A stretch of 64,000 bases of DNA from Pseudomonas fluorescens (GTDB lineage: Bacteria > Pseudomonadota > Gammaproteobacteria > Pseudomonadales > Pseudomonadaceae). Position 1 is the first letter of the stretch; the number at the start of each line of letters is the position of its first letter. The translations under genes and the position numbers were made by a program. The DNA lies in assembly GCF_000802965.1 (NCBI RefSeq), contig NZ_JSAK01000002.1, positions 1-64,000 on the forward strand, written 5' to 3'. Shown here piece after piece: positions 55,879 to 64,000 of the stretch. The notes beneath the pieces were generated by a model, which saw only the letters and a program-made list of their open reading frames with translations, did not search any database and was not told the origin of the DNA.

Positions 55879-58536
55879 TCAAGCCAGGCTTTTGCTTACC
55901 ACCTCAAACACATCACTCGACAGTTGCCCCGAACCGCGAATTCGCTCCAACTCACCCTTCATCAACGCCTGACGAGCGTCGTCATACTTGCGCCACCGAG
56001 TCAGCGGAGCCAATTGGCGAGAAGCGATCTGCGGATTGAAGCCGTTCAGCTCGATCACCAGATCCGCCAGGAAGCGATACCCGGAACCATCCGCCGCATG
56101 GAAGTTGATCAGGTTCTGCCCGGCGAACGCGCCGACCAGTGCCCGCACCTTGTTCGGGTTCTTGATGTTGAACGCGGGGTGCTGCATCAACGCCTTGACC
56201 CGCTCCAGACCACCCGGCAGCACGCTGCCGGCCTGGACGCTGAACCACTGGTCCATGACCAGCGGGTTGTCCTTGAAGTGCTCGGCGAAACTGGCCAGTG
56301 CCTTGGCTTTCTGCTCTTCGAAGGGCGAGTTCACCAACACGGCGAGCGCAGTCAGGCGTTCGGTCATGTTGTCGCAAGTATCGAACTGCTCCAGCGTTGC
56401 CGCCAATACTTCCGGCTTGCCGCTGAGCATCAGGTACGACAGCGCAATGTTCTGCAATGCGCGACGGGCGAAGTGCTCGGCTTCGGCCACGTACGGCGTT
56501 TGCTTCGACAGGTCGCGGTTGGCCTGATAACGCAGCCACAAACCTTCGAACAGCGCATCGGCCAGTTGCTTGCGCGCAAACTCGCGGGCGCTGTGAATGG
56601 CGTCGACGTCGGCCACTTCGCTGATTTCGGTCAGGTACGCTTCGCTTGGCAGCGAGAGCATTTCGGCGACCATCGCCTGGTCCAGCGACTCATCGGACAG
56701 CACAGAACGCAGGGCCGAAACCAGACGCTGATCCAGCACCAGCGCTTCGCCCTTTTGCTGCTGGGCGATCAGTTCTTGCAGCACCTGCACCGACAATTGC
56801 TGGCCAGCATCCCAACGATTGAAGCCGTCGCTGTCGTGCTGCATCAGGAACATCAGTTGATCGCGGTTGTACGGGAAGCTCAGTTTTACCGGCGCCGAGA
56901 AACCACGCAGCAACGAAGGCAGCGGCTGTTCGGCGATGTCGACGAAAGTGAACGTCTGCTCGGCTTCGGTCACCGAGATCACTCGGGAAGTGCCTTGAGC
57001 CGATGCCTCGCCGGCAAGACGCAGGGCGATTTCACCGCCCTTGCTGTCCAGCAGGCCGAGTTCGACCGGAATCACGAACGGCAGTTTTTCAACTTTGTCC
57101 GGGGTTTCCGGGCAGCTTTGGCGGAAGGTCAGGCTATAGGTTTTTACCGCTGCATCGTAGGACTCGCTCACCGCCAAACGCGGCGTGCCGGCCTGGCTGT
57201 ACCAGCGTTTGAACTGGGTCAGGTCGACGCCATTGGCGTCTTCCATGGCCTTGATGAAATCATCGCAAGTCACGGCCTGGCCGTCGTGGCGCTCAAAGTA
57301 CAGGTCGCTGCCTTTGCGGAAGCCTTCGGCGCTGAGCAAGGTGTGGATCATGCCGACCACTTCCGAACCCTTTTCGTACACGGTCAGGGTGTAGAAGTTG
57401 GAAATCTCGATGAAACTGTCCGGGCGTACCGCGTGAGCCATCGGGCCCGCATCTTCGGCGAACTGGTGGGTACGCAGGTACGCCACGTCCTGAATGCGCT
57501 TGACCGTGGCCGAGTTCATGTCGGCGGAGAAACCGGAATCACGGAATACCGTGAAACCTTCCTTGAGCGACAACTGGAACCAGTCGCGGCAGGTCACGCG
57601 GTTGCCCGACCAGTTATGGAAGTATTCGTGGGCAACGATCGCCTCGACCCGCTGGTGCGCGGCGTCGGTGGCGGTTTCGGCGCGGGCCAGCACGGCGCTG
57701 GAGTTGAAGATGTTGAGACCCTTGTTCTCCATCGCGCCCATGTTGAAGTCATTCACGGCAACGATCATGAAGATGTCCAGGTCATACTCGCGACCGTAGA
57801 CTTCTTCGTCCCAGCGCATGGATTTCTTCAGGCTGTTCATGGCGTGCTGGCATTTGTCGATGTTTTCCGGCTCGACATAAATGCGCAGCGCCACGGTGCG
57901 CTCGGTCATGGTGGTGAAGGTGTCTTCGACGCACCACAGATCGCCGGCCACCAGCGCGAACAGGTAAGCCGGTTTCTTGAACGGGTCTTCCCAGGTCGCC
58001 CAGTGTCGGCCGTCTTCGCCGGGACCGGAGGCAATCGGGTTGCCGTTGGACAGCAGCACCGGATAGCTGTGCTGCTCGGCGACCACCGTGGTAGTGAACG
58101 TGCTCATCACGTCCGGGCGGTCGAGGTAATAGGTGATCTTGCGGAAGCCTTCGGCCTCGCACTGGGTGCAGAACATCGTGCCGGACTTGTACAGGCCTTC
58201 GAGCGCGGTGTTGGTTTCCGGGTGGATCTTGACGCTGGTATCGACCGTGAACGTGGTGCTGGCCGGATGCAGGGTCAGGTGATTCTCGGACAGCTGATAC
58301 TGCGCTGGAGTCAATTCCTGATCGGCCAGAGTGACCGACAACAGTTCAAGCTGTTGGCCATCCAGCACCAGCGGCGGCAAGCCCGGGCCGCGCTCTGGGT
58401 TGCGGCGCATCACCAGTTGCGCATGGACCAGGCTGTGGTCCTCGAACAACTCGAAGGTCAGGTGCGTTTCGTCAATCAGGTACTCAGGCGCCTGATAGTC
58501 CTTGAGGTAGATCATCTTCGGTTGTTCGGTGCGCAT
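55879..58536 (-). CDS. pepN: Aminopeptidase N
   Basis: 885-residue cytosolic M1 zinc metallopeptidase, the usual PepN length (about 870-890). Substrate motif GAMEN is at 267-271, and the zinc site is HEYFH 303-307 with E326 in SLKEG. It removes N-terminal residues from peptides during protein turnover. The first ATG at 58536 lies 10 bases after the DUF2797 stop, so it ends the nadK-to-pepN operon. A 985-residue open frame on the opposite strand is an artefact of high GC. Confidence 0.96.
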   Translation of the reverse strand: MRTEQPKMIYLKDYQAPEYLIDETHLTFELFEDHSLVHAQLVMRRNPERGPGLPPLVLDGQQLELLSVTLADQELTPAQYQLSENHLTLHPASTTFTVDTSVKIHPETNTALEGLYKSGTMFCTQCEAEGFRKITYYLDRPDVMSTFTTTVVAEQHSYPVLLSNGNPIASGPGEDGRHWATWEDPFKKPAYLFALVAGDLWCVEDTFTTMTERTVALRIYVEPENIDKCQHAMNSLKKSMRWDEEVYGREYDLDIFMIVAVNDFNMGAMENKGLNIFNSSAVLARAETATDAAHQRVEAIVAHEYFHNWSGNRVTCRDWFQLSLKEGFTVFRDSGFSADMNSATVKRIQDVAYLRTHQFAEDAGPMAHAVRPDSFIEISNFYTLTVYEKGSEVVGMIHTLLSAEGFRKGSDLYFERHDGQAVTCDDFIKAMEDANGVDLTQFKRWYSQAGTPRLAVSESYDAAVKTYSLTFRQSCPETPDKVEKLPFVIPVELGLLDSKGGEIALRLAGEASAQGTSRVISVTEAEQTFTFVDIAEQPLPSLLRGFSAPVKLSFPYNRDQLMFLMQHDSDGFNRWDAGQQLSVQVLQELIAQQQKGEALVLDQRLVSALRSVLSDESLDQAMVAEMLSLPSEAYLTEISEVADVDAIHSAREFARKQLADALFEGLWLRYQANRDLSKQTPYVAEAEHFARRALQNIALSYLMLSGKPEVLAATLEQFDTCDNMTERLTALAVLVNSPFEEQKAKALASFAEHFKDNPLVMDQWFSVQAGSVLPGGLERVKALMQHPAFNIKNPNKVRALVGAFAGQNLINFHAADGSGYRFLADLVIELNGFNPQIASRQLAPLTRWRKYDDARQALMKGELERIRGSGQLSSDVFEVVSKSLA

Positions 58537-58546
58537 GCTGGAGTCC

Positions 58547-59377
58547 TTACTGATGCACGGCGAGCTGATAAGCCGTGTATTTACGAATGTTGATCACGCC
58601 GGTATCGAAAATCAGGTATTGGCCCTTGATCCCCATCAGCGTGCCTTCGGCAATCGGATTCTTGTCCAGGTTGAAGCTGACGATTTTCGCCGGGTACTGC
58701 TCGACCGGAAAGCGGATTTCGAGCGGTTCGACGTCGGCAATGGTCTGGATTGCCTGTAGGCCGAATCGTTCCTGCAACCCTTGCAGACCCTCAGCGCAGC
58801 TGTCGAACAACTGGTCACGGATCTGCGGCAGATCCACCGACACTGCGTCGCCCTTGAGCAAGGCACGCCAATTGGTCTTGTCCGCCACCTGGCTGCGGAA
58901 CAGGTCTTCGACGAAGCCTGATTGCTGACGGGTCGCGACGCGCATGATCGGCAACGCCTGACTGGCGCCCTGATCGATCCAGCGGGTCGGCAACTGGGTG
59001 GCGCGGGTGATCCCGACTTTTACCCCGGACGAATTCGACAGATAGACGATGTGATCCGTCATGCAGAACGTCTGGCCCCACTCCGGCTCGCGGCAGGTGC
59101 CGGCGTCGAAGTGGCAGCGTTCCGGGCTCATGATGCACACATCGCACTGGGCCAGTTTGGTCATGCACGGGTAGCAGTAACCCTGGCTGAAACTGGTTTT
59201 GGTCTTGCGTCCGCAATGAGTGCAGTGGATCGCCCCCAGGTATTCCAGACGCACCGTGGTGCCGATCAACGGATTGACCGGAACCTCGACGTCGCCCAGG
59301 CGAAATGCGTATTGCACGTGCGGCCCGTCCAGGCGCGCCGACATTTTACTGATTGCACCGCGGCCAATCTCGATCAA
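58547..59377 (-). CDS. DUF2797 family protein
   Basis: 276-residue protein. Cysteine pairs CTHCGRKTKTSFSQGYCYPCM and AQCDVCIMSPERCHFDAGTC suggest zinc binding; VKVGITRATQLPTRWIDQGA in the middle resembles a GIY-YIG-like element (VKVGIT), which DUF2797 is thought to contain. No ATG fits the conserved start; TTG 59377 gives the typical IEIGRGAISKMSARLDGP N-terminus and overlaps the yeaC stop (TTGA), arguing for translational coupling. Function unknown. Confidence 0.82.
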   Translation of the reverse strand: MIEIGRGAISKMSARLDGPHVQYAFRLGDVEVPVNPLIGTTVRLEYLGAIHCTHCGRKTKTSFSQGYCYPCMTKLAQCDVCIMSPERCHFDAGTCREPEWGQTFCMTDHIVYLSNSSGVKVGITRATQLPTRWIDQGASQALPIMRVATRQQSGFVEDLFRSQVADKTNWRALLKGDAVSVDLPQIRDQLFDSCAEGLQGLQERFGLQAIQTIADVEPLEIRFPVEQYPAKIVSFNLDKNPIAEGTLMGIKGQYLIFDTGVINIRKYTAYQLAVHQ

Positions 59378-59634
59378 TGGATGGCATCCGACTTGAACAG
59401 GATATTCGGCACTTGAATCGACTTGGAGCTGCATTCCTGCGGGCCCATGTAGCCAGTACGCTCTTCCTCGGGAAGATTCTTGATTTCCCAGGCGATCATC
59501 GCTTGCAGCGACAGTTCGCGTTGCTCGGCGGTGAGTTTGCCACCGTCGGACCATTTACCGATTTCCACCGCCAGTTTCAGGCTCTGGTAGATGTCGGGGG
59601 TGATGTTTTTGATCATTTCGTTAAAAGAGGACAT
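59374..59634 (-). CDS. yeaC: YeaC family (DUF1315) protein
   Basis: 86-residue cytosolic protein starting MSSFNEMIKNITPDIYQSLKLAVEIGKWSDGGKLTAEQREL, which matches the E. coli YeaC pattern (pev/YQ..AVELGKWPDG..LT.EQ). No function is known. It sits 33 bases after the rhomboid gene and overlaps the DUF2797 start, so it is part of the operon ending in pepN. Confidence 0.87.
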   Translation of the reverse strand: MSSFNEMIKNITPDIYQSLKLAVEIGKWSDGGKLTAEQRELSLQAMIAWEIKNLPEEERTGYMGPQECSSKSIQVPNILFKSDAIH

Positions 59635-59667
59635 TGGGTCTCCGCGCTCTTTAATTCACATAACTAT

Positions 59668-60537
59668 TCAGGCGGCCAGTTTACGGCGGTTGTACAAACC
59701 ACCCAACAAACCGGTCAAGCATCCGACGAGCAACCCGCTGACATGGGCCGCGTTGGCAATTTCACCGAAGCCGATCATCGAGACCAGCCCGGACAGGCAT
59801 AGCAGCAGCCAGATCAGCATCATCGCCAATACCCCACGGGGCAGGCGATAAGCGGTGTTCGGCGATAAAATCTGAAAGATCCAGCAGTGCCCGAGCAGGC
59901 CGTACAGCACCCCGGACAACCCGCCAAACAGGGTCGGGCCGCTGAAAACAAACTGGGCAAAATTGGAAACGAGGCTGAACAGCAAGGTCAAACCAATCAG
60001 GTTGACACTGCCCTGGCGCGATTCGATACGCCGTCCCAGCTCCCAGTACCACATGCCGTTCATGGCCAGGTGCAAGATACCGAAGTGGATCAGCATCGGC
60101 GTCACCAGTCGCCACCACTGCCCCGCCGCCAGGCTATCGGACAATGGCACGAAATGGATGTACTCACCGACGACGCGGTAATCAAGGAAGGTCAGCCAGC
60201 GCATCGTGTCGAGGTTGTCGCCCAACAGCGTCACTGCGCCGACGATAATGGTCAGCAGCAATACCAGTGTGGTCGCCTTGCCGTGCCGAACCTGCGAGGC
60301 GAAACTTGGCCGGCGTGTCGGATGCGTCACGGGAATGTTCAGTTTTTCATCGGGATCGCCCGCCGGAAAGCGCTCGTACAACACGCGCACGTCTTCGCTG
60401 ATGTTTGCCGGCACCCACAACACTTGCTCGCCTGCCTCTTCGCTGACCCGATGCGGTACCTGCATACGCTGCAGCAGTTTGACGAATCCGCTCAAATCCA
60501 CCGCCAGCGGCAGACGCAATACGGCGATGGCACTCAT
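59668..60537 (-). CDS. glpG: GlpG-like rhomboid intramembrane serine protease
   Basis: 289-residue inner-membrane protein. Residues 1-70 are a small cytosolic domain as in GlpG; about six helices follow. The catalytic dyad is visible as the Ser in GGLSGVLYGLLGH and the His in NAAHVSGLLVG; the L1-loop region contains HFGILHLAMNGMWYWELGRRIE. It cleaves membrane proteins within the bilayer. Its ATG overlaps the stop of the phosphoesterase gene (ATGA). Confidence 0.92.
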   Translation of the reverse strand: MSAIAVLRLPLAVDLSGFVKLLQRMQVPHRVSEEAGEQVLWVPANISEDVRVLYERFPAGDPDEKLNIPVTHPTRRPSFASQVRHGKATTLVLLLTIIVGAVTLLGDNLDTMRWLTFLDYRVVGEYIHFVPLSDSLAAGQWWRLVTPMLIHFGILHLAMNGMWYWELGRRIESRQGSVNLIGLTLLFSLVSNFAQFVFSGPTLFGGLSGVLYGLLGHCWIFQILSPNTAYRLPRGVLAMMLIWLLLCLSGLVSMIGFGEIANAAHVSGLLVGCLTGLLGGLYNRRKLAA

Positions 60538-61505
60538 TGCAGTACCTCCGGTCGCTCGACATCGACCCAGACGAATTTATGTGGATCAAGACGGCTTTCC
60601 TGATCCAGGCGGTAGGCGACCAGCTTGCCGTAAAGCACGGCGCTGTAATCCAGGCAGGCCAGGTTCGGCCGGATTGGCGCCGGTTTGCCGCTGCGCCAGT
60701 AATGGCCGACGAACAGTAACGGCTCATCGACGCCATAGCGCAGCAAAGTGTTTTTCTCGGAAGACGTCAGTGGCGTACGGGCCACGGGGTCCGGCAAGGC
60801 GTCTGGCTGGAACACGATGTCTCCGTAAGTTTGCGGGTCGTCTTCCCAGAATTTGGTGCGGAAGAACGAACGCGTCAGGCCGTCGCCGCTGGTCATGGTC
60901 AGGCCATGGGGCAAGCGCATGTCGGTGCCGCGCAGCAACCGGTCGAACACGGTGCAGGCAAAACTGCCCGGGATGGCCGACGACTGAAGGAAATGTTCGT
61001 CGACGCACCCATTGGGGAACAGCGCCCGCAGCGGCTCGATCAGGCCGGCATCCCAGCAGGCGTGCACCACGCGGAAACGCCCGGCATCGACGAATAACGG
61101 TAGCTCATAGAACCACTGTTGGAAGTCGTGCCAGTCACCCGGGTGGTTTTCGAACTGAGTCAGGGTTTCATGCAACAAACGAGCATGGCGCGGGGTGTGT
61201 TCACGCACGAATTGTTTGCCACTGCCGGGCAGTGCCGGTGTGGCCCAGCCCAACGCGTTGAATTCATGGTTGCCCATGATGCACAACGCCTGACCGGCCT
61301 CGACCATGTCGTGAACAATGTGCAGCGCTTCGCGAATCCGCGGGCCGCGGTCGATGATGTCACCGACGAATACCGCCATGCGCGAGGCATGGCGCCAGAC
61401 ACCACCGTGTTTTTGATAACCGAGCCGGTCGAGCAAATGCTCAAGGGTCAGAGCGCAACCGTGCACGTCACCGATCAGGTCGTAGCTACGCGCGGGATCG
61501 AGCAT
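60534..61505 (-). CDS. Metallophosphoesterase (ApaH/PrpE-like)
   Basis: 323-residue calcineurin-like phosphoesterase. Metal motifs are complete: GDVHG (12-16), GDIIDRGP and GNHEFN, then HACWD and GHYW. Size is larger than ApaH (about 280) and the insert after GNHE differs, so it is a sister family; nucleotide polyphosphates or phosphoproteins are possible substrates. The ATG at 61505 overlaps the nadK stop (ATGA). Confidence 0.85.
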   Translation of the reverse strand: MLDPARSYDLIGDVHGCALTLEHLLDRLGYQKHGGVWRHASRMAVFVGDIIDRGPRIREALHIVHDMVEAGQALCIMGNHEFNALGWATPALPGSGKQFVREHTPRHARLLHETLTQFENHPGDWHDFQQWFYELPLFVDAGRFRVVHACWDAGLIEPLRALFPNGCVDEHFLQSSAIPGSFACTVFDRLLRGTDMRLPHGLTMTSGDGLTRSFFRTKFWEDDPQTYGDIVFQPDALPDPVARTPLTSSEKNTLLRYGVDEPLLFVGHYWRSGKPAPIRPNLACLDYSAVLYGKLVAYRLDQESRLDPHKFVWVDVERPEVLQ

Positions 61506-62395
61506 CAGTCGCCTCCACCACCCAACTTGCTGCCCCAGCCGAGTTTGGTTCGGCAAACTTCATAGTAGTTGTGGTCGAGCGGGTGAATCAGCCGCAGCTT
61601 CTGGGCTTTTTTACTGACGGTGATGGTGTCACCGGGCGCGCAGGTGAAGTGGTTCTGCCCGTCACACGAGACTTGCGGGTAGATCTGCATATCCTTGGAC
61701 ACGACGATTTTCAGCTCACTGTTGCCATCGACCACAATCGGCCTACCCGACAAGGTATGGGGGTACATCGGCACAATCACAATAGCGTCGAGCTTGGGAT
61801 GCATGATCGGGCCGCCCGCTGACAGCGCATAGGCGGTCGAACCGGTTGGCGTGGCGACGATCAGGCCGTCGGCCTTCTGGCTGCAGACGAACTGGCCGTC
61901 GATATACAGCTCGAACTCGATCATGCGGGTCGATTTGCCCGGGTGCAACACCACGTCGTTCAGCGCATCGCCCTGACCAATGGCCTCGGCGTGGCGGCGA
62001 ACTTCGGCCTGCAAGAGAAAACGGTTTTCCACCAGATAGTGGCCGTCGAGCACTTCGGCGACTTTGACTTCCAGCTCATCAGGGCGGATGTCGGTGAGAA
62101 ACCCGAGGCTGCCCCGGTTGATACCGAGCACTGGAATATTGTGCTTGGCCAGCGCACGGGCCGCGCCAAGCAAACTGCCATCACCGCCCACGACAATGAC
62201 CATGTCACAGACTTCGCCGAGCATCTTGCGCGACGAGGTTTGCAAACCATGGCCCGGGAGCACTTCGGCGATGGTGTCTTCGAGGATCACGTGCAGGTGA
62301 CGATCGAGCAGAAAGCGCTTCAGTCGGCGGACGGTATCCAGCACCTGAGAGCTGCCCAGGCGACCGATGATGCCGATATTACGAAATTGCTCCAT
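61505..62395 (-). CDS. nadK: NAD kinase
   Basis: 296-residue cytosolic kinase making NADP from NAD and ATP. GGDG at 70-73, NRGSLGFL at 93-100 and the [15 protein letters not shown] segment are diagnostic. Length fits bacterial NadK (about 290). First gene of the minus-strand operon that runs through phosphoesterase, rhomboid, yeaC and DUF2797 to pepN; its promoter must lie in the 111-base gap shared with the divergent DUF1853 gene. Confidence 0.96.
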   Translation of the reverse strand: MEQFRNIGIIGRLGSSQVLDTVRRLKRFLLDRHLHVILEDTIAEVLPGHGLQTSSRKMLGEVCDMVIVVGGDGSLLGAARALAKHNIPVLGINRGSLGFLTDIRPDELEVKVAEVLDGHYLVENRFLLQAEVRRHAEAIGQGDALNDVVLHPGKSTRMIEFELYIDGQFVCSQKADGLIVATPTGSTAYALSAGGPIMHPKLDAIVIVPMYPHTLSGRPIVVDGNSELKIVVSKDMQIYPQVSCDGQNHFTCAPGDTITVSKKAQKLRLIHPLDHNYYEVCRTKLGWGSKLGGGGD

Positions 62396-62506
62396 GGGGC
62401 CCCTAAGCTCTGCGACGGCGAAAAGCTCGATTATGGGCGAAAGCGCGAGATAGACAAAATCCTTTCAGCCTCAAGGTGTGCTCGCGATTCGGGCTATGCT
62501 CGCAAG

Positions 62507-63460
62507 ATGATCCTATTTCCAGATTTGCTGCAGTTACCCCACCAGTTGCGCCACCCCGAAGTGCGCGACCTGGCGTGGGTCATCCTGGCGCCGCCGATGC
62601 TCGGCGCCACGCCGTGGCCGCAACGTCATCCGCTGGCCGGCAGCGACTGGGTGCAGGCCCCGGAACGCCTGGAACACTGGCTGCGAAAGCTCGATCGCGA
62701 CAGCTATGGATTGCTGCACTGGCTGGCCCAGGCGCGTACCCGGCGACTGGGTTTGTATTACGAACGGCTATGGCAATTCGCCGTGCAACACGCGCCCGGC
62801 ATCGAGTTGATTGCCGCCAACATGCCGATCCGCCGAGAAGGCCACACGCTAGGCGAACTCGATATGCTACTGCGCGATCGCGACGGCGTGCATCACCTGG
62901 AGCTGGCGATCAAGCTTTACCTCGGCCCGCAGAACGGTGACGGACACGACACTGCCCAGTGGCTCGGCCCGGGTTGCCACGACCGGCTGGACCGAAAACT
63001 GGCGCACCTGAGCCAGCATCAACTGCCGATTTCCGCGCGCCCGGAGAGCCGCGAAGTGCTGGCGGCGCTGGATATCCAGCAGTTCAACGCCCATTTGTGG
63101 CTGGGTGGCTATTTACTCTATCCATGGCCGGGGCAGGCGGCCTCGCCCAATGGCGCGCACCCGCAGCACTTGCGCGGTCGCTGGCTGCATCAAAAGGATT
63201 GGCCCGAGTTTTCCGCGCAAAGTCCTCCCGGCCGTTGGCAACCCCTGCCCCGTCATGCCTGGCTGGCGCCGGCGCACTATCCTGCGGATCAAACCTGGAG
63301 CGCTGAACAGTTGGATGCCTGGCTGAATGAACTGGAGCCGCTGGCACCGGCGCAATTGCTGGTGCGACTGACGGAAAATGCTCTGGGCGATTGGGAGGAA
63401 GCGGAACGATTGTTTCTGGTGGCGGATCTTTGGCCGAATGTGCCTGGGCAAGGCTCTTGA
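62507..63460 (+). CDS. DUF1853 family protein
   Basis: 317-residue cytosolic protein of unknown function. Typical features of DUF1853: N-terminal [31 protein letters not shown], and [24 protein letters not shown], which resembles the D/E-x-K core of PD-(D/E)XK nucleases (E-x-D ... ELAIK). It is divergent from nadK. The ATG at 62507 follows a weak AAGA; the upstream frame is antisense to nadK and discarded. A REP begins at its stop codon. Confidence 0.85.
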   Translation: MILFPDLLQLPHQLRHPEVRDLAWVILAPPMLGATPWPQRHPLAGSDWVQAPERLEHWLRKLDRDSYGLLHWLAQARTRRLGLYYERLWQFAVQHAPGIELIAANMPIRREGHTLGELDMLLRDRDGVHHLELAIKLYLGPQNGDGHDTAQWLGPGCHDRLDRKLAHLSQHQLPISARPESREVLAALDIQQFNAHLWLGGYLLYPWPGQAASPNGAHPQHLRGRWLHQKDWPEFSAQSPPGRWQPLPRHAWLAPAHYPADQTWSAEQLDAWLNELEPLAPAQLLVRLTENALGDWEEAERLFLVADLWPNVPGQGS

Positions 63461-63549
63461 AAGATCGCAGCCTCCGGCAGCTCCTACATGGAATGCGTAC
63501 ACCTGTAGGAGCTGCCGAAGGCTCGGGCCGCGTTCGGACGATCTTTTGA
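63459..63549. repeat. REP pair, CTGCCGAAGG family, one unit with an insertion
   Basis: Left unit AAAGATCGCAGCCTCCGGCAG, right unit TGTAGGAGCTGCCGAAGGCT interrupted by about 16 extra bases (CGGGCCGCGTTCGGAC) before GATCTTTTG. The insertion is itself partly symmetric. Lies between convergent DUF1853 and DUF2855 genes. Confidence 0.8.
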
Positions 63550-63563
63550 TCTTGATCTTACAT

Positions 63564-64000
63564 TTACAACCGAATCACATGCCCTTCCACCGGCGCAATC
63601 TGCCCATGAAACAAACGGGAAATAACCACCTGCGCCGCTTCGTAACCCTGACTTTCTATAACCTTCATTAACGGCGGTTCACTGCCCGTCACTTTCTTGA
63701 AAAACGCCAACAAGCCCGCACCAATATGCTCACTGACCCCTTCCGGCCCCCAATCGGCATTGCGCTTGCGGATCTGGATCGGCGCAAAAAAGAACACCGG
63801 TTGCGGTCCCTCTATGGCCGTCAACCGAGCCTCATCGGTACTTTGCGCGGAACCGGCGAAGCAGCTGTAGAGCAACTGCCCGGCAAAATGCTGGTGCACC
63901 CGATCGCGTAAATCGAGGTCGCCGGAAAAGTCCACGTACAGCGTCGGACGGTCATTGGGCAGGCTTGCCAATTGCGCGTAAGACACCGTTCGCTCATAAC
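63564..64000 (-). CDS. DUF2855 family protein, C-terminal part
   Basis: The reading frame stays open to the window edge (upstream residues YERTV before SYAQLASL), so the 5' part lies outside. About 145 residues are visible: SLPNDRPTLYVDFSGDLDLRDRVHQHF, LLYSCFAGSAQS, PVFFFAPIQIRKRNADWGPEGVSEHIG, GHVIRL. This matches the C-terminal half of DUF2855 proteins (about 350-365 residues), which resemble NAD(P)-dependent alcohol dehydrogenase-like folds. No function is established. Confidence 0.8.
   Translation of the reverse strand, partial: YERTVSYAQLASLPNDRPTLYVDFSGDLDLRDRVHQHFAGQLLYSCFAGSAQSTDEARLTAIEGPQPVFFFAPIQIRKRNADWGPEGVSEHIGAGLLAFFKKVTGSEPPLMKVIESQGYEAAQVVISRLFHGQIAPVEGHVIRL

Noticed and set aside
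55636..58593. 985-codon open frame on the plus strand
   Set aside because: It is antisense to pepN, whose catalytic motifs are intact; the frame has no recognisable domain and runs through REP sequence at its start. It reflects high GC at third positions.

Overview
The window looks like chromosome of a Pseudomonas species of the P. fluorescens group. The evidence is high GC, a dense gene layout, about 22 REP-type palindromic repeats of several Pseudomonas families between genes, and gene content typical of that group (gamma-glutamyl polyamine catabolism, PqiABC, SfnG sulfone monooxygenase, an acyl-CoA cluster ordered like P. aeruginosa PA2552-PA2556, and a NadK/rhomboid/YeaC/PepN operon). No rRNA, tRNA, prophage, IS transposase or CRISPR array is visible.

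Layout. 0.2-3.9 kb: a class II aldolase-like gene divergent from an Fe-S flavin oxidoreductase, followed by an XRE/cupin regulator. 3.9-8.9 kb: an AraC-type regulator facing a polyamine module (PuuA-like ligase, PotF/SpuD-like binding protein, PuuB-like oxidase). 9.1-9.6 kb: a small type II toxin-antitoxin pair. 9.7-13.2 kb: pqiA-pqiA-pqiB-pqiC, an MCE-type envelope system whose PqiA is split into two proteins. 13.4-17.1 kb: a complete ferric-iron ABC importer. 17.1-22.0 kb: a lone tyrosine recombinase, UDP-sugar dehydrogenase, MFS transporter and HPP membrane protein.

22.2-31.7 kb is acyl-CoA metabolism. It holds a 3-hydroxyisobutyryl-CoA hydrolase/acyl-CoA dehydrogenase pair (valine-type), then a minus-strand block of acyl-CoA synthetase, SDR, thiolase, acyl-CoA dehydrogenase and enoyl-CoA hydratase, which is a full beta-oxidation spiral suited to branched acyl-CoAs, with an AraC/OruR-type regulator upstream. 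31.9-36.2 kb is an Efe iron-uptake operon (FTR1 permease, cupredoxin-EfeO, Tat-exported DyP peroxidase, second M75 protein). 36.3-44.3 kb: PssA, a TetR/NTF2-like pair, a divergent sulfur-scavenging pair (SfnG and an SfnC-like flavoprotein) with two good sigma-54 promoter matches, a TauE/SafE permease, NudC and a dienoyl-CoA isomerase.

44.5-51.4 kb is a Weimberg-type sugar-acid pathway: MFS importer, IlvD/Edd-family aldonate dehydratase, FAH-fold AraD1 and ketoglutarate-semialdehyde dehydrogenase, with a FadR-type regulator and two matching operators in the divergent promoter region. 51.6-55.1 kb: an RND/MMPL exporter with a Ycf48-like BNR protein. 55.1-55.9 kb is an 800-base non-coding stretch holding a telomere-like G-quadruplex motif, a chain of hairpins and an inverted partial copy of the same element. 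55.9-62.4 kb: a tightly overlapped operon nadK, metallophosphatase, glpG-like rhomboid, yeaC, DUF2797, pepN. The window ends with a DUF1853 gene and the 3' part of a DUF2855 gene.

All assignments come from reading the sequence and from recalled family motifs; no database search was run.
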